The translations under genes were made by a program, and so were the position numbers. From the NCBI GenBank assembly GCA_043228905.1, contig JBHGNT010000011.1, positions 310,001-374,000 on the forward strand: DNA of 64,000 bases, read 5' to 3'. The DNA comes from Azolla caroliniana. Its lineage: Eukaryota; Polypodiophyta. Below the pieces are notes generated by a model. That model made no database searches, was not told where the DNA came from, and saw nothing but the letters and a program-made list of their open reading frames with translations. Positions 41,678-52,600 of the stretch are shown in pieces; the first letter of the stretch is position 1, and each line of letters opens with the position of its first letter.

Positions 41678-42880
41678 TGAACCGAGCTACTTAACATGAT
41701 AAATTAATAAACCTTAGTTTGACAACCAAACCGTTTACTCATAATTGAAACCCAACCATACGATTGAATCCTGAAAGACCAAACCAAAACATTTAATTGT
41801 TTTGGAACAAATGAATTGTTAAACCATAACTTGATGGTTCTATTCATTTTGAGTCGAACTAAGGCAAATAGCTCTATACATCATGTGCAACGTGTACAAT
41901 TTTAGAGAGGCCAAAATCTTTTGCAAAAATCTAGGAAGCAAACTATCTTCTTATCTTCTTTTTTTCTTTACCACTCCATGGAAAGGAGCCAAGAATTTTC
42001 TCGTTATATTTGCTAAGAATTTACTATCACTTATAAATTTTAATATATATACTTTTAAATATTTCTTGCAAATCCCTACCAAAAAAAAATCTGTGGACAA
42101 ACCAAGAAAGTGTCACATTTTTTTGCTTCGAATTTTGAATTTGGTAATAAAAGAAATGAAGACATTGACAAAGATGACAAAGATGAAGAAAACGTTAGAG
42201 GAAAACTACCACTAAATGTCTTTGAAGAGATTTTTTAGATGTTTAGGTATATAATAGATTGTAATTATGTTTGGAAAGAAGAGTTACCCACATTTTTAAG
42301 GCTTTCATTGATAGGGTTAATTTGATTTTATTCTATGTTATAATGTTAGAGATGATTTTCTCACTTAAATCTACAAAGAATAGGTTTAGAAATAGACTAA
42401 AAAGCAATGTGGTAAATGCGTTGATGTGAATATCTATTGAAGGACCTGATCATATGTAGAGATTAAAAGTAGCCCTTCCTCCTTCAAGGGATTTATGTTT
42501 TTGAAATTTTAAAAATATCTTATCCTTCCCTCCTTGAGGGGGGTTGAAATTTCCAATATTTATTTTTATAACTTCCCTCCTTTAGATGTCTTTAGATCGA
42601 TGGGATGTTGACTTTGGTTGATGTAGCATGCTCAACTCTCATTTTTCAAAATTTACCATGTTGCAACTTTTCGGCCAGAGGTTAGAATCATGCTCTGAAA
42701 ACATTACGATTGCTTTGCCATGCCTCTAGCTCAATTACCCTCAATTGAGGACATGCTTGTTGGAATTGTCTTGATGATGATGTAGAGAAATTTGATAGCG
42801 CATGTACAACTATGTATAGAGAGGAGAATGGAACTATTCGAGTGATCGCGGGTAACAGTGCACCTAGAAGTAATGCCTAG
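41678..42880. other. AT-rich intergenic DNA
   Basis: Long A/T runs and short chance frames only. I see no feature I can support. Confidence 0.5.
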
Positions 42881-42904
42881 AAACAAAAAATTGTAGATCT
42901 ATGG

Positions 42905-43180
42905 ATGTTGCTAGCACCCATTATCATATGGAACATTTGGACCGCAAGATGTACCAGGGTATTTACAACAAACAAACATCCTCTAGCAGAATCTATTAAG
43001 CTAATAACTACATTGAGGGCCCAATATGAGCGGATTGATGGAACAGATGATGCTTCAGATTTAATGAGGCTAAAATTCAGAAAACGATGGTGTACTACAC
43101 TGATGGCTACAGAAACTGGAGTGGATATACGATGGCAGTACGTAGTACCGAGATGGTTGTTCCCCCCTCCCATTAGATGA
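42905..43180 (+). pseudogene. Possible LINE 3'-end coding remnant
   Basis: An open stretch of 91 codons reads PIIIWNIWTARCTRVFTTN, then AESIKLITTLRAQYERI. The W-x-IW-x-x-R-x-x-x-VF pattern is frequent near the C-terminus of plant LINE polyproteins. No RT motif is nearby. Similarity by pattern only. Confidence 0.4.
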
Positions 43181-44170
43181 TAGAGGGGCGTGAATGACAC
43201 GAAAAACATGGAGAACAAACATGTGGGCTATTTAGTGCAAGATAAATAAGTGATGTAGTCCATATGGAAGTAGGTAATGTCTAAAGTTGTGTATTGTATG
43301 TCATTTTAACGAATGGAGTATATTCTTCTTTTGGAAATCACGTTGTGAAAATATCATCTTCTTCCTTGAAATGAAATCTTCATCTCAATGCTATGTGTTT
43401 TTTAGCATAATAACCTAGATTCAATTGTTTGGGGAATTTGCTCGAGATTTGTGTTATTTTGCACTTCAAGCTCGGATTTCAAAGCTAGAAAAATCTATGT
43501 GATCCTTGTTTGATTGCGAGTAAGATAGTAAATAATTGAGAACAAGTTTAAATGAGTAACGGAAAGGAAAATTACATCAAGTAATGAAAGGGCAATTCAA
43601 ATACAAGCAAGATAATTCTCTACTATGTTACTTGGAGTGGCTCAAAAGGAAGCTTTATAAGGATTAAGAAGATAATTTTGCATGTGTACTCATCACATTA
43701 TGACAACACTATGGAGCATTCGTGCATGTGGGGGATTTTTAAATGATATTGAAAACAATACTATAAACATGGGAATTGGCTTGATTATTTTGTAGTATTG
43801 TTGTTTGTATGTCCTACACAAATTCCGCTCCATGCTCTATTGTACAACTAGACCTAATTTTTAGTGTCACCAATGCGATGGTTCTATGTTGCATACTTGT
43901 CGTACATGTGTTCCCAGTTTTGAGTTTATGAAAGGCTCACCATCCACTTCTATCACAACATTGCATCTTCACTACCTAGATGATCTTATTGTTTTGCCCA
44001 ATTATATTCTTAGATTTTTATTCTTGATCATGTGATTTATCATTCCAAGTTTTCAATGCTCCTCCATCATTGTGAAAGTTTAGAGTATGCAACACCTCTA
44101 TCATATTTATTTTCAAGTAAAATATTAATTAACACTCAAATGGGTCTGAATAATGGCTTATGATGAGCAT
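43181..44170. other. Unassigned AT-rich DNA
   Basis: No convincing frames. Some stretches look like heavily decayed copia DNA but cannot be assigned. Confidence 0.4.
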
Positions 44171-44174
44171 AGTT

Positions 44175-44426
44175 TTATCTATCTATTGATTTGGCATTAA
44201 TAGTCACTCCATCAATACGGTGCCACAAGCATGAGATATTGGTCTTTTCACATGGGATATCAATTATTAAAAGAGGACTCCATAGCCATGAATATGGCAT
44301 CACATCATTATTGTTTGCATCATGTATGAGTTTCAATGGGCGCAATGTGGGTGTACACCAAATATGAGTTGCTTGCATTGACAACCAACACACATTTACA
44401 CACACATGAAATATGACATCAAACAT
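44175..44426 (-). pseudogene. Possible copia GAG-pre-integrase remnant
   Basis: On the - strand ISCLWHRIDGVTINAKSI resembles the LWHRRLGH-x-N GAG-pre-integrase motif of copia elements. The upstream CEKTN stretch fits too. The rest is decayed. Low confidence. Confidence 0.4.
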
Positions 44427-44559
44427 TACAAGGATGTGTTCAAATTATAAAAAGTGGGAAGATTCAATACCATATACATATAGATAGATACATGGAATAT
44501 ATGTGTGTCTATATAGGGTTTTGTCTTCTTATTATGGTTTGTGAATACTTGATGACATA

Positions 44560-44800
44560 GTTTGATGGTACATACCATAGATTGACACATGCGTGATATT
44601 TGTCATATTCTCCAGGCGCAATATTCGAGAATACAAAATGACCACAAGAATATTAAGAAAGCATTAGTTTTGCAAAATAAATATAAAAAATTAATTATTT
44701 ATTTATTTTATTTAAATAAATTTATTTCGCCAAATAAAGAACAATTATTAATTAATAGATTATAGTGTCAAGAGAGTTTATGAAACTTATTTTAATTAAT
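44560..44800 (-). repeat. Inverted partner of the repeat at 52430-52600
   Basis: It contains ATAGATTGACACATGCGTGA and GAGAATACAAAATG. The reverse complement of this block recurs at 52430-52600 with substitutions and a small insertion. The inner end shares the CAATCTATG boundary with the MITE at 46150. Confidence 0.75.
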
Positions 44801-44829
44801 CAATTAATTTTTAAAAAACGTTTATTTTT

Positions 44830-45560
44830 ATAGGAATGCGCTATTTGACCCCCCATTTTGGCTATTTGCCCCCCCTAAATAGTTAAACCACACCCCCCCC
44901 CCCCCAAAAAAAAAAAAAAATGCCTTGCACCGCTGCGTCGAATCATCCACACTTACGACCCTAAGATTCTGAAAATCCCCCTCTCCGACTTCATGCGCAC
45001 TGTCCAGCTCCTGAGTCCTCACCGGCCGCACCCCTCCTCCGCCATTGCCATCTCCATCTCCATCTCCCCATGAACCTCACCTCAAGATCCTTCACGGCCA
45101 TGGAGATTTCATGGTTGTGCCTGTTCATCAAGATTCCTCCCATCATCATCACATCAAGAATCAAAAGCAGAATTAGACTGTGGTAGTGAAGGAGAAAGAG
45201 CATGGGCAGCTCATCACGACCCCCGTTGATCATACCCCTCGTCATGCTCACCAGAATCGCCCAATCCATGGCCCCTCTGTGAATGATTTAGGATCCTTCG
45301 TTCCTCTTTCTCCGCACCGTCATATCAACCCACCCACCAATCTTACTTAGAACCCCAATCATTTTGAGTCCGAATTTGCCCACTTTTAGATCGATTCCCA
45401 AAATCTGGCTCCTAAACAGACCGAGCATCCCAATCTACTCCTTGATCTAGGATTTATCACCCCAAATCATCGCCAGATTGCCCCTAACCAAAACCCACTA
45501 ATCAAATGGCAAGGATCAATGGCTTATGGTAATGATCTTAAATTAATCGCAGTCTGTAAT
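44830..45560. other. Unassigned block with C/A homopolymers and decayed coding-like DNA
   Basis: It has runs of C then A at 44887-44920. Positions 45000-45560 have higher GC and coding-like composition without an open frame. A frame near 45505-45595 reads KWQGSMAYGNDLKLIAVCNQ before a stop. I do not recognise the source gene. Confidence 0.35.
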
Positions 45561-46107
45561 CAGTGGGCGATGGGAGACCAATTGATCCAGGAGTTTTATG
45601 ATTAGACCACGAGTGACTATCCCCTGAAATTTTCTTCTGGCTGTGATGATTCTATTGGTTATTTGGGTGAATTAGAGTGGATGGAATCTTCTGCGACCGA
45701 TTTCTAGCTCAATTCAGTTGGTGGATTCCTACTACCATGATTCTACACTGATTGAGGATAACCTCTACAACACCCACGATTACTATAATCATAACCTAAT
45801 CGATTAGATCCATCCATATTAATCGCTAGTAGAACTGATTGCTAATTACCCATCTATCCACACATATTTCTCATGAGTATGGTCATGGAAGTAATTACTG
45901 TCTTCTGAATAACTTTGGGGTGGATGATTTCCTTGACCTAAATGGAGCTTCTTCATTGAACATTCCCCATATGTAGAACTATACCATGGAAAATTTTATT
46001 ATCCCTATTTTCAAAAGATATTCTTCATTGAAGAGTCCCTCTTTTATTATGCCTATTTATTGTTAAATTCCATTTTTTTATCATAGGAAATTAAAAAAGA
46101 CATATTT

Positions 46108-46150
46108 CTCTTTTTTTTTTGGGGGGGGGAGGGGGGCGGGGGGGGGGGGG
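46108..46150. repeat. T-run followed by a long G-run, copy 1
   Basis: About ten T are followed by about thirty G interrupted by single A and C. Copy 2 (51672-51703) has an uninterrupted G-run. Such tracts are unstable in replication and in sequencing, so the length is uncertain. Confidence 0.85.
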
Positions 46151-46445
46151 ACCACCCATTCGTATTCGTACTCGTTTGCATTCGAATGGGAAACTCGACG
46201 AATGCGAATATGTCAATCTATGGTACATACTATCACAGACACACCATGGTGTGTCCGTGACACATACATTCATTGGCACATTATTTCTAAAGGCCATACA
46301 AAAAAGGTTATACATTTTTGAGAAAAAAAAAGTTATATAAAAAAGGCACATTGATTGGAATCATAGATTGACATATTCGCATTCATGGGATTTTCCATTC
46401 GAAGGCAAACAAATACGAATACGAATGTGTTGTCAAGTATTCATT
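46150..46445. mobile_element. MITE with about 75-bp terminal inverted repeats, copy 1
   Basis: The left arm (CCCATTCGTATTCGTACTCG ... GCGAATATGTCAATCTATG) and the right arm (CATAGATTGACATATTCGC ... ACGAATACGAATGTGTTG) are inverted copies with a few mismatches. The loop is about 150 bp. It lies inside the duplicated block. A TSD cannot be read because of the adjacent G-run. Confidence 0.78.
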
Positions 46446-46904
46446 TAAAAAAAAAGAGTGGATGAACTTCCTCTTTTTTAGTTTCTTAGGATATAAAAAA
46501 AGGGACTTGACAATAAAAAGGGGATAATAAAGTAGAGACTTGACACTAATAAATTTTCATGGGAGATCTTTACTAAATAAATAAAAAAAATAAAATACAT
46601 TTTCATTTTATTTTTAAAAAATAAAAAAATAAAAAAAAGGTTTATTAATTCTTCACCTTTTCTTTTCCCAAAATTTATGCATATTTTTACTTGCATTTAA
46701 ATTGGGACTTCACAGTAATCATATTTTTATAATAAATATAAAATTTATTTTTTTCTAAAATAAAAAAAAAATTATTTAAATAAAATAAAGGTTTTATAAA
46801 TGATAAAACATTGGTTATCAAAATAAAGACAAAATATCAGTTACAAGAACAATAAGAAAAAAGACAAAACATCAATTACAAAGAAGTAACGACTAGTTGT
46901 TACT

Positions 46905-46910
46905 TTTATG

Positions 46911-46942
<32 letters not shown>

Positions 46943-47010
46943 TATGTATGTATAGATATATATATATAAATATATATATATATGTATGTATAGATATATA
47001 TATATGTGTA
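46905..47010. repeat. TA/TATG microsatellite
   Basis: Alternating TATATATA, TATGTATG and TATAGATA units without coding meaning. Confidence 0.9.
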
Positions 47011-47690
47011 TGTATGTATGAAGTATTGTTTAGTTTCGGGTGTGTGATACTACATTTGGAGTTGTTACTGCAAGTTCTTACATTGTAATACCCCTGTCTT
47101 AATATAATATCTGCCTAGTTCTACATTTTTCCAAAATCTCTCTTTCTCTTTCTCTATTGTCAAATCCATTCCATTATGTTCTAACTTTTATTACAACTTG
47201 ATCTCGGCTAGCAGAAAGTTGCATATATGCAGCACAAAACGCCATGATTCATCACACAGCAGGCCTGAAGCCATGGTCCATAAATTGGATGGAGTCGACA
47301 AATCGATGGTAGGCAATGGAGATTGAAAGGAGGCATCGTGGACCAGAAGTGAACCACAACCATGAGATGGTCCATTACCATCACCATGACCCTCTCTGTT
47401 CAAATGAATAAATCATTTTCAAAATGCAACTTAAATGGTTTTACAATTTGAACGACCTCCAACCATATGGCCTAAACAATTTGAAGTGTTCACAATTTAA
47501 ATGGCTCAAGGTTCAGGGTTAGCACATTTTTTGAAATATTGATTAAATAGTAGCTAGTTATAGCCTATTAAACATAATAATTTATAACATTTAAGATCCA
47601 ACCTTTTCTTCTTTGCTCAGTTTGTGAGTAGAAGACTTTCTTTAGTTAGAAAAAGCTTTGATAAAGTATTGTTCAAAAGCTTAAATGACA
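47011..47690. other. Unassigned DNA between microsatellite and solo LTR
   Basis: No coding frame that I can support. Some weak open stretches, for example SLVRKSFDKVLFKSLND at 47640-47690, interrupt at the LTR. Confidence 0.4.
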
Positions 47691-47694
47691 CATG

Positions 47695-48199
47695 TGTCAA
47701 GAATCATAACCGGCCACAATCGGTTTACTCTCATTCTTATGTTTGGGTGCAGAAAGTAAAAGGAATAAAACACATACAGAAAACGACAGAACTAGAAACA
47801 GAGAATACGACACACATTTTAATGTGGAAACCCGAACTAGAAAAACCAAGTGGAGCTCACAAACCCCAAAACAGATCACTAGGGTGAAGAGACGTAGTAC
47901 AACAAGAGTCTTAGAGGCACCGACCTCGAGGTCTTCTTCGTCAACAGACGGCTATGGAGATACACACTCACACACACTCTTCCTCTCTCACACGCTCTTA
48001 CGCAGTTACACAGCCAACGACTTGCACTAACTATACAACAACAATCATCATTATAACATGATGATTGCCCTAGGTGCTTATATACTAGTGCACCATTTTG
48101 ACTATTTACAAATGTAGACTCCCGAGTTGGCTGTCTACACAATTTTGCTTTCGGCCGAGGCCTTCTCTCTTCCCATCCGGAGGGACCCATTTCCTAACA
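47695..48199 (-). mobile_element. Solo copia LTR
   Basis: A 505-bp sequence begins TGTCAAGAATC and ends TTTCCTAACA, with perfect ACATG duplications (47690-47694 and 48200-48204). In its own orientation it starts TGTTAGGAAATGGG and then GTCCCTCCGGATGGG, shared with the solo LTR at 29120-29883 and with the C/D/H LTRs. No internal DNA is present. Confidence 0.92.
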
Positions 48200-48204
48200 A
48201 CATG

Positions 48205-50270
48205 AACAACTACATATTTGATCTTATGATCAAGATTTGTGTTACAGCCCCCATGAACCAATGGATGCAAACGAATGACGTATCCTTCTATCATGTATGG
48301 GCTAAAATGCTTGTATACCTATTATGTGTGATGTGGATGCTCAATTCAAAGGTACAAGATGACCTTGCAGAAAGTTTCTCAAAGAACTTCCCGTATAAAG
48401 GAATCCCGCTTTCTCATCATACTCCTTGTAGCCCATAGATTATGAGCAAGATGTCGTCCAATCAAATTACAAATTATGAGGGCTTTGAAAAGTTAAATGA
48501 CCAAATCTCGGGGTAGCGCAGAATACACATAGGCATAACGAGAGAGACAGGCCTACCACTATAACTAATAACACAAAATATTGTTTTCTGAACTATTCAG
48601 AAATGGAAATGCAAACCACATACTAGTACCTTAATAGTTTGTGAATCTCTTGCCATTTGGTTTAGCTTGTAATTCTTTAGATAATTTAGTTTGGACAGTT
48701 GCATAGATCAGTTCAAATCAATTTAAGTTTGAAAATTTTGAAATGGTTTGCTAACCCCAAATTGAACTAAACTAAACTTTTGTCGATTGTTGTTCATATA
48801 ATGAATAAACATTGTACTTGCCATGACGCCCACCGTAAGGATCGGCCAATGAAAATGGTACAATTTGCATTATTATCTCATTTAGATTTAATAGGTATGT
48901 AGGGGCAATAGCGCCTAAATTAAACATCCAAAGAATGGATCTTGTATATATTCGATTGAACATATAATAAGTAGGTAAAACAAGCTCTTGCCAATACGTT
49001 CGGGGGTTTCCAACCGGATTCGTTGTGTAGACCTTGATTTTTTATTTAGTACAAGGAATTGTAAATCTTTGTTGAATCTTGTAATTTTTTAATGGAGAAT
49101 TGTGGGACTTCAATTTTCCATAATAATTTAATTGGAGTTCTTTGAGGGGTTGATCATGTTGGGTTATATTATTTAAGTTTATGGGTGTCCTCAACCATTC
49201 CAAGGATTTGAGAACCATATTTTGTATTTAGAAAAGTGACCATTGTGAAACAAGTACAAATTTCAAGAAATATAAATGTGGGGATAGTGATGAAGCAGTC
49301 GATAATGGACCACATATTTGTGTGTACTAGTTGGAGGCGTAGGATGATTGTGATGTGGGAGAATGAATTAGGAAAATGCGATTCAGAGAGCACACCTAAC
49401 ATACACCTTTTGCAAGGGAAGGCTTAGTTTGGAATTTTGAGGTAGAAAAAAGGATCAAGTGGCCCAATTGATAATACAACGATAGGATGTCATAGTAACT
49501 TGGATGTGTCTAAATTGTTTGGTACATGTTATGCTTCCTTTAATTGTACGTGCCATGGAATGGTCTACATAATATGTAAAGGTGTCCGTGTCTGGTTTAA
49601 AAAGGAACCATGTTGATGTAATCATGGGTGTGTTACGGCAGGTGGTGCAATCGTTGTGATAGAATTCATGATATGTACTTTTTTTATTTATGCATATTAT
49701 GTAAATGTTTGTTGTGTGAGACATATAATGAGCTTTGTTTTATTGCAATAAAGTTGTTGTGGGTTGTGTCATGTGTCATGTGTCATGTGTGTAGGCCATT
49801 GGCATATTCAACCTCGTTGTTCCCACATGGAAATTTGAATTGCTTCGAGAACTAGACATACATGTGGTTGATTTAATGAGGTAGTGACATATGTGGCTCT
49901 GGTGTCTAAGAAGGAAAGGAATAGATAGACGTGAGATACGGGCAACGAAGGAATATTTTTTGGTTGGTGAGTAAATTGTTTGTAGGACACTTTTGTAAAG
50001 CGAAAGAAAGTTGGGGGAGGATGGTTGAGGATCGAGATTCCAGATGAGTAATGGAAGTACGTAGAAATAATTTGATGGGGTAAGATTTAGCAAAACGTTT
50101 ATTTGATTTGATGGGTGAGCACGTGCCGCGCGTGCCGACGACAACTAAGGTTGATTGGATAAATATGGGGTCCCGAATTCCAATGACCCACACGATGGTG
50201 GCCCATCAGCGGAGGGATGAGGTGAGAGCACGTGCAACGTGTGCAGAGAGAAGGAATACTTAATACTTAA
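48205..50270. other. Unassigned AT-rich DNA
   Basis: It holds a short open stretch at 48205-48436 (NNYIFDLMIKICVT ...) that I do not recognise, and a TGTCA-rich microsatellite at 49765-49790. Nothing else can be supported. Confidence 0.45.
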
Positions 50271-50375
50271 TAAGAAGGGAAGCTGATATATGTACATATT
50301 GCTAAGCCTGCCTTCACTTCAAAGGTGGAATCCCTGTAAAGAAGAAGAAGAAGAAAGGCAGAAAGGCAGGCAGGC

Positions 50376-50789
50376 ATGGATGCCAAAAAATCTTCATCAT
50401 TACCACCACAGGCATCGGCATCATCGGCATTGCCGGAGGAGGAGATGGGCGAGGTGAGGGAATTCGAGGCGGTCATATTGGGGGCCTCGGGCTTCACGGG
50501 GAAGTACGTGCTCCGAGAGTTCCGGCAATGCATGCACGACAAGAAGAAGAAGAAGACGAAGGAGCGCAACCGGAGCCTGAAGCTGGCGGTGGCCGGTCGT
50601 AGCGTGGCGAAGCTGGAGGCTACCCTTTGATGGGCCGCCTCCTCCGCCGACAGTTCCATAATGCAGCACGTGAGCGTGGTCGTGGTCGAAGCGGACGCGA
50701 CCGACGCACCGTCGCTCCGCAGGCTCTGCCGCTCCACACGTGTGCTGCTCAATTGCGTGGGGCCATGCAACCAGTACGGCGAGGCCATC
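50376..50789 (+). pseudogene. Saccharopine dehydrogenase-like oxidoreductase, 5' fragment
   Basis: The ATG at 50376 starts MDAKKSSSLPPQ, then EFEAVILGASGFTGKYVLRE, the NAD(P)-binding start of the saccharopine dehydrogenase-like family (plant proteins annotated as mitochondrial oxidoreductases of this type). LKLAVAGRSVAKLEATL follows, then an in-frame TGA (50628) where WAA comes next, and ADATDAPSLRRLCRST and LLNCVGPCNQYGEA before the end at 50790. The full protein is normally above 400 residues, so this is about the first third. GC is higher than in the surroundings. The sequence switches to element DNA at about 50790. It is the only host-gene-like coding piece in the window. Confidence 0.82.
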
Positions 50790-50815
50790 TAATCATAAAA
50801 CTCCTCGAAGGGGCG

Positions 50816-51124
50816 TGTTGAGAATCGAACTGAACTTCCCATAGTTAGGTTTCACACTAGCTCATGGACATTCCATGCTAGTTTTGTAAATATTAGAAAG
50901 GGCACTTGCCCTAGCTTAGTTGGTATATAAACCAACCTTTTGTAACTTAGTTACTGTTGGATGATGTTGGATGATGTTGGATGTTTATGTTAATGTAACA
51001 TATTGTCTTTGACTATCTCTGTCTTGAGCTCTCACTCACCCTCTCTCTCTCTCTCTCTGTTGTCTCTCTCACACACACACTAATCATCTTCCACTGTAAT
51101 CACCATCGACTTCATTTCCTTACA
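50816..51124 (+). mobile_element. E-family LTR joined to the captured gene fragment
   Basis: This 309-bp LTR (TGTTGAGAATCG ... TTCCTTACA) matches the LTRs of E. The TCGAAGGGGCG just before it equals E's polypurine-tract region, so it is a 3' LTR. The 5' LTR and most internal DNA are missing. The flanks (GGGCG left, CGAGA right) do not match, so it is not a clean solo LTR. Confidence 0.88.
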
Positions 51125-51127
51125 CGA

Positions 51128-51673
51128 GACCAATTGATCCAGGAGTTTTATGAATAGACCACGAGTGACTATCCCCTAAAATTTTCTTCTGGCTGTGATG
51201 ATTCTGTTGGTTATTTGGGTGAATTAGAGTGAATGGAATCTTCTGCGACCGATTTCTAGCTCAATTCAGTTGGTGGATTCCTACTACCATGATTCTACAC
51301 TGATTGAGGATAACCTCTACAACACCCACGATTACTATAATCATAACCTAATCGATTAGATCCATCCATATTAATCGCTAGTAGAACTGATTGCTAATTA
51401 CCCATCGATCCACACATATTTCTCATGAGTATGGTCATGGAAGTAATTACTGTCTTCTGAATAACTTTGGGGTGGATGATTTCCTTGACCTAAATGGAGC
51501 TTCTTCATTGAACATTCCCCATATCTAGAGCTATACCATAGAAAATTTTATTATCCCTATTTTTCAGAAGATATTCTTCATTGAAGAGTCCCTCTTTTAT
51601 TATACCTATTTATTGTTAAGTTCCATTTTTTTTATCATAGGAAATTAAAAAAGACATATTTCTCTCTTCTTCC

Positions 51674-51704
<31 letters not shown>

Positions 51705-52363
51705 AAACGAATACTTGACCACCCATTCGTATTCGTATTCGTTTGCATTCAAATGGGAAACTCGACGAATGCGAATATGTCAATCTATGGTACATACTAT
51801 CACAGACACACCATGGTGTGTTCGTGACACATACATTCATTGGCACATTATTTCTAAAGGCCATACAAAAAAGGTTATACATTTTTGGGAAAAAAAAAGT
51901 TATATAAAAAAGGCACATTGATTGGAATCATAGATTGACATATTCGCATTCATGGGATTTTCCATTCGAAGGCAAACAAATACGAATACGAATGTGTTGT
52001 CAAGTATTCATTTTAAAAAAAAGAGTGGATGAACTTCTTCTTTTTTAGTTTCTTAGGATATAAAAAAAGGGACTTGACAATAAAAAGGGGATAATAAAGT
52101 AGAGACTTGACACTAATAAAATTTCATGGGAGATCTTTACTAAATAAATAAAAAAAATAAAATACATTTTCATTTTATTTTTAAAAAATAAAAAAATAAA
52201 AAAAAGGTTTATTAATTCTTCACCTTTTCTTTTCCCAAAATTTATGCATATTTTTACTTGCATTTAAATTGGGACTTCACAGTAATCATATTTTTATAAT
52301 AAATATAAAAATATTTTTTTTTTCTAAAATAAAAAAAATTTTATTTAAATAAAATAAAGGTTT
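51128..52363. repeat. 1.2-kb direct duplication, copy 2
   Basis: Matches 45573-46797. The left edge of the duplication coincides, within three bases, with the end of the E-family LTR. Confidence 0.9.
51712..52012. mobile_element. MITE with about 75-bp terminal inverted repeats, copy 2
   Basis: Same element as 46150-46445, carried by the duplication. Here the left end is fuller: GAATACTTGACCACCC mirrors the right end GTTGTCAAGTATTC. Confidence 0.8.
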
Positions 52364-52429
52364 ATAAACTCTCCCCGAGTTTATACTAATCATATTTTGA
52401 TAATTTATTAAGAAATGATTGATCTTTTC

Positions 52430-52600
52430 TTTTAGTGAATTAAATTTATTTATTTTTAAAATAAATAAATAAATAAATTTTGTATATTTATTTTTCAAAA
52501 TGAATGGTTTTTAAATATTCTTAGGGCCATTTTGTATTCTCGAATATTGAGAATATCACACGTGGAGAATATGACGAATATCACGCATGTGTCAATCTAT
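52430..52600 (+). repeat. Inverted partner of the repeat at 44560-44800
   Basis: CATTTTGTATTCTCGAATATT and ATATCACGCATGTGTCAATC recur as reverse complement at 44560-44800. The copies diverge right after CAATCTATG. Confidence 0.75.

Larger units (their letters stand above)
45573..46797. repeat. 1.2-kb direct duplication, copy 1
   Basis: From GAGACCAATTGATCCAGGAG onward this matches 51128-52363 over about 1.2 kb with few differences. It holds decayed coding-like DNA (for example SSGCDDSIGYLGELEWMES), a MITE with an adjoining G-run, and a T/A-rich end. The right limit is where the copies part after AATAAAATAAAGG. Confidence 0.9.

Noticed and set aside
41883-42215. Lysine-rich open frame of 110 codons
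   Set aside because: Composition follows the AT-rich DNA, with no domain, no plausible promoter and no conservation that I can judge.
50267-50788. Open frame of 173 codons on the - strand over the saccharopine dehydrogenase-like fragment
   Set aside because: The + strand frame matches a known family with a Rossmann motif, so the - strand frame is a shadow.
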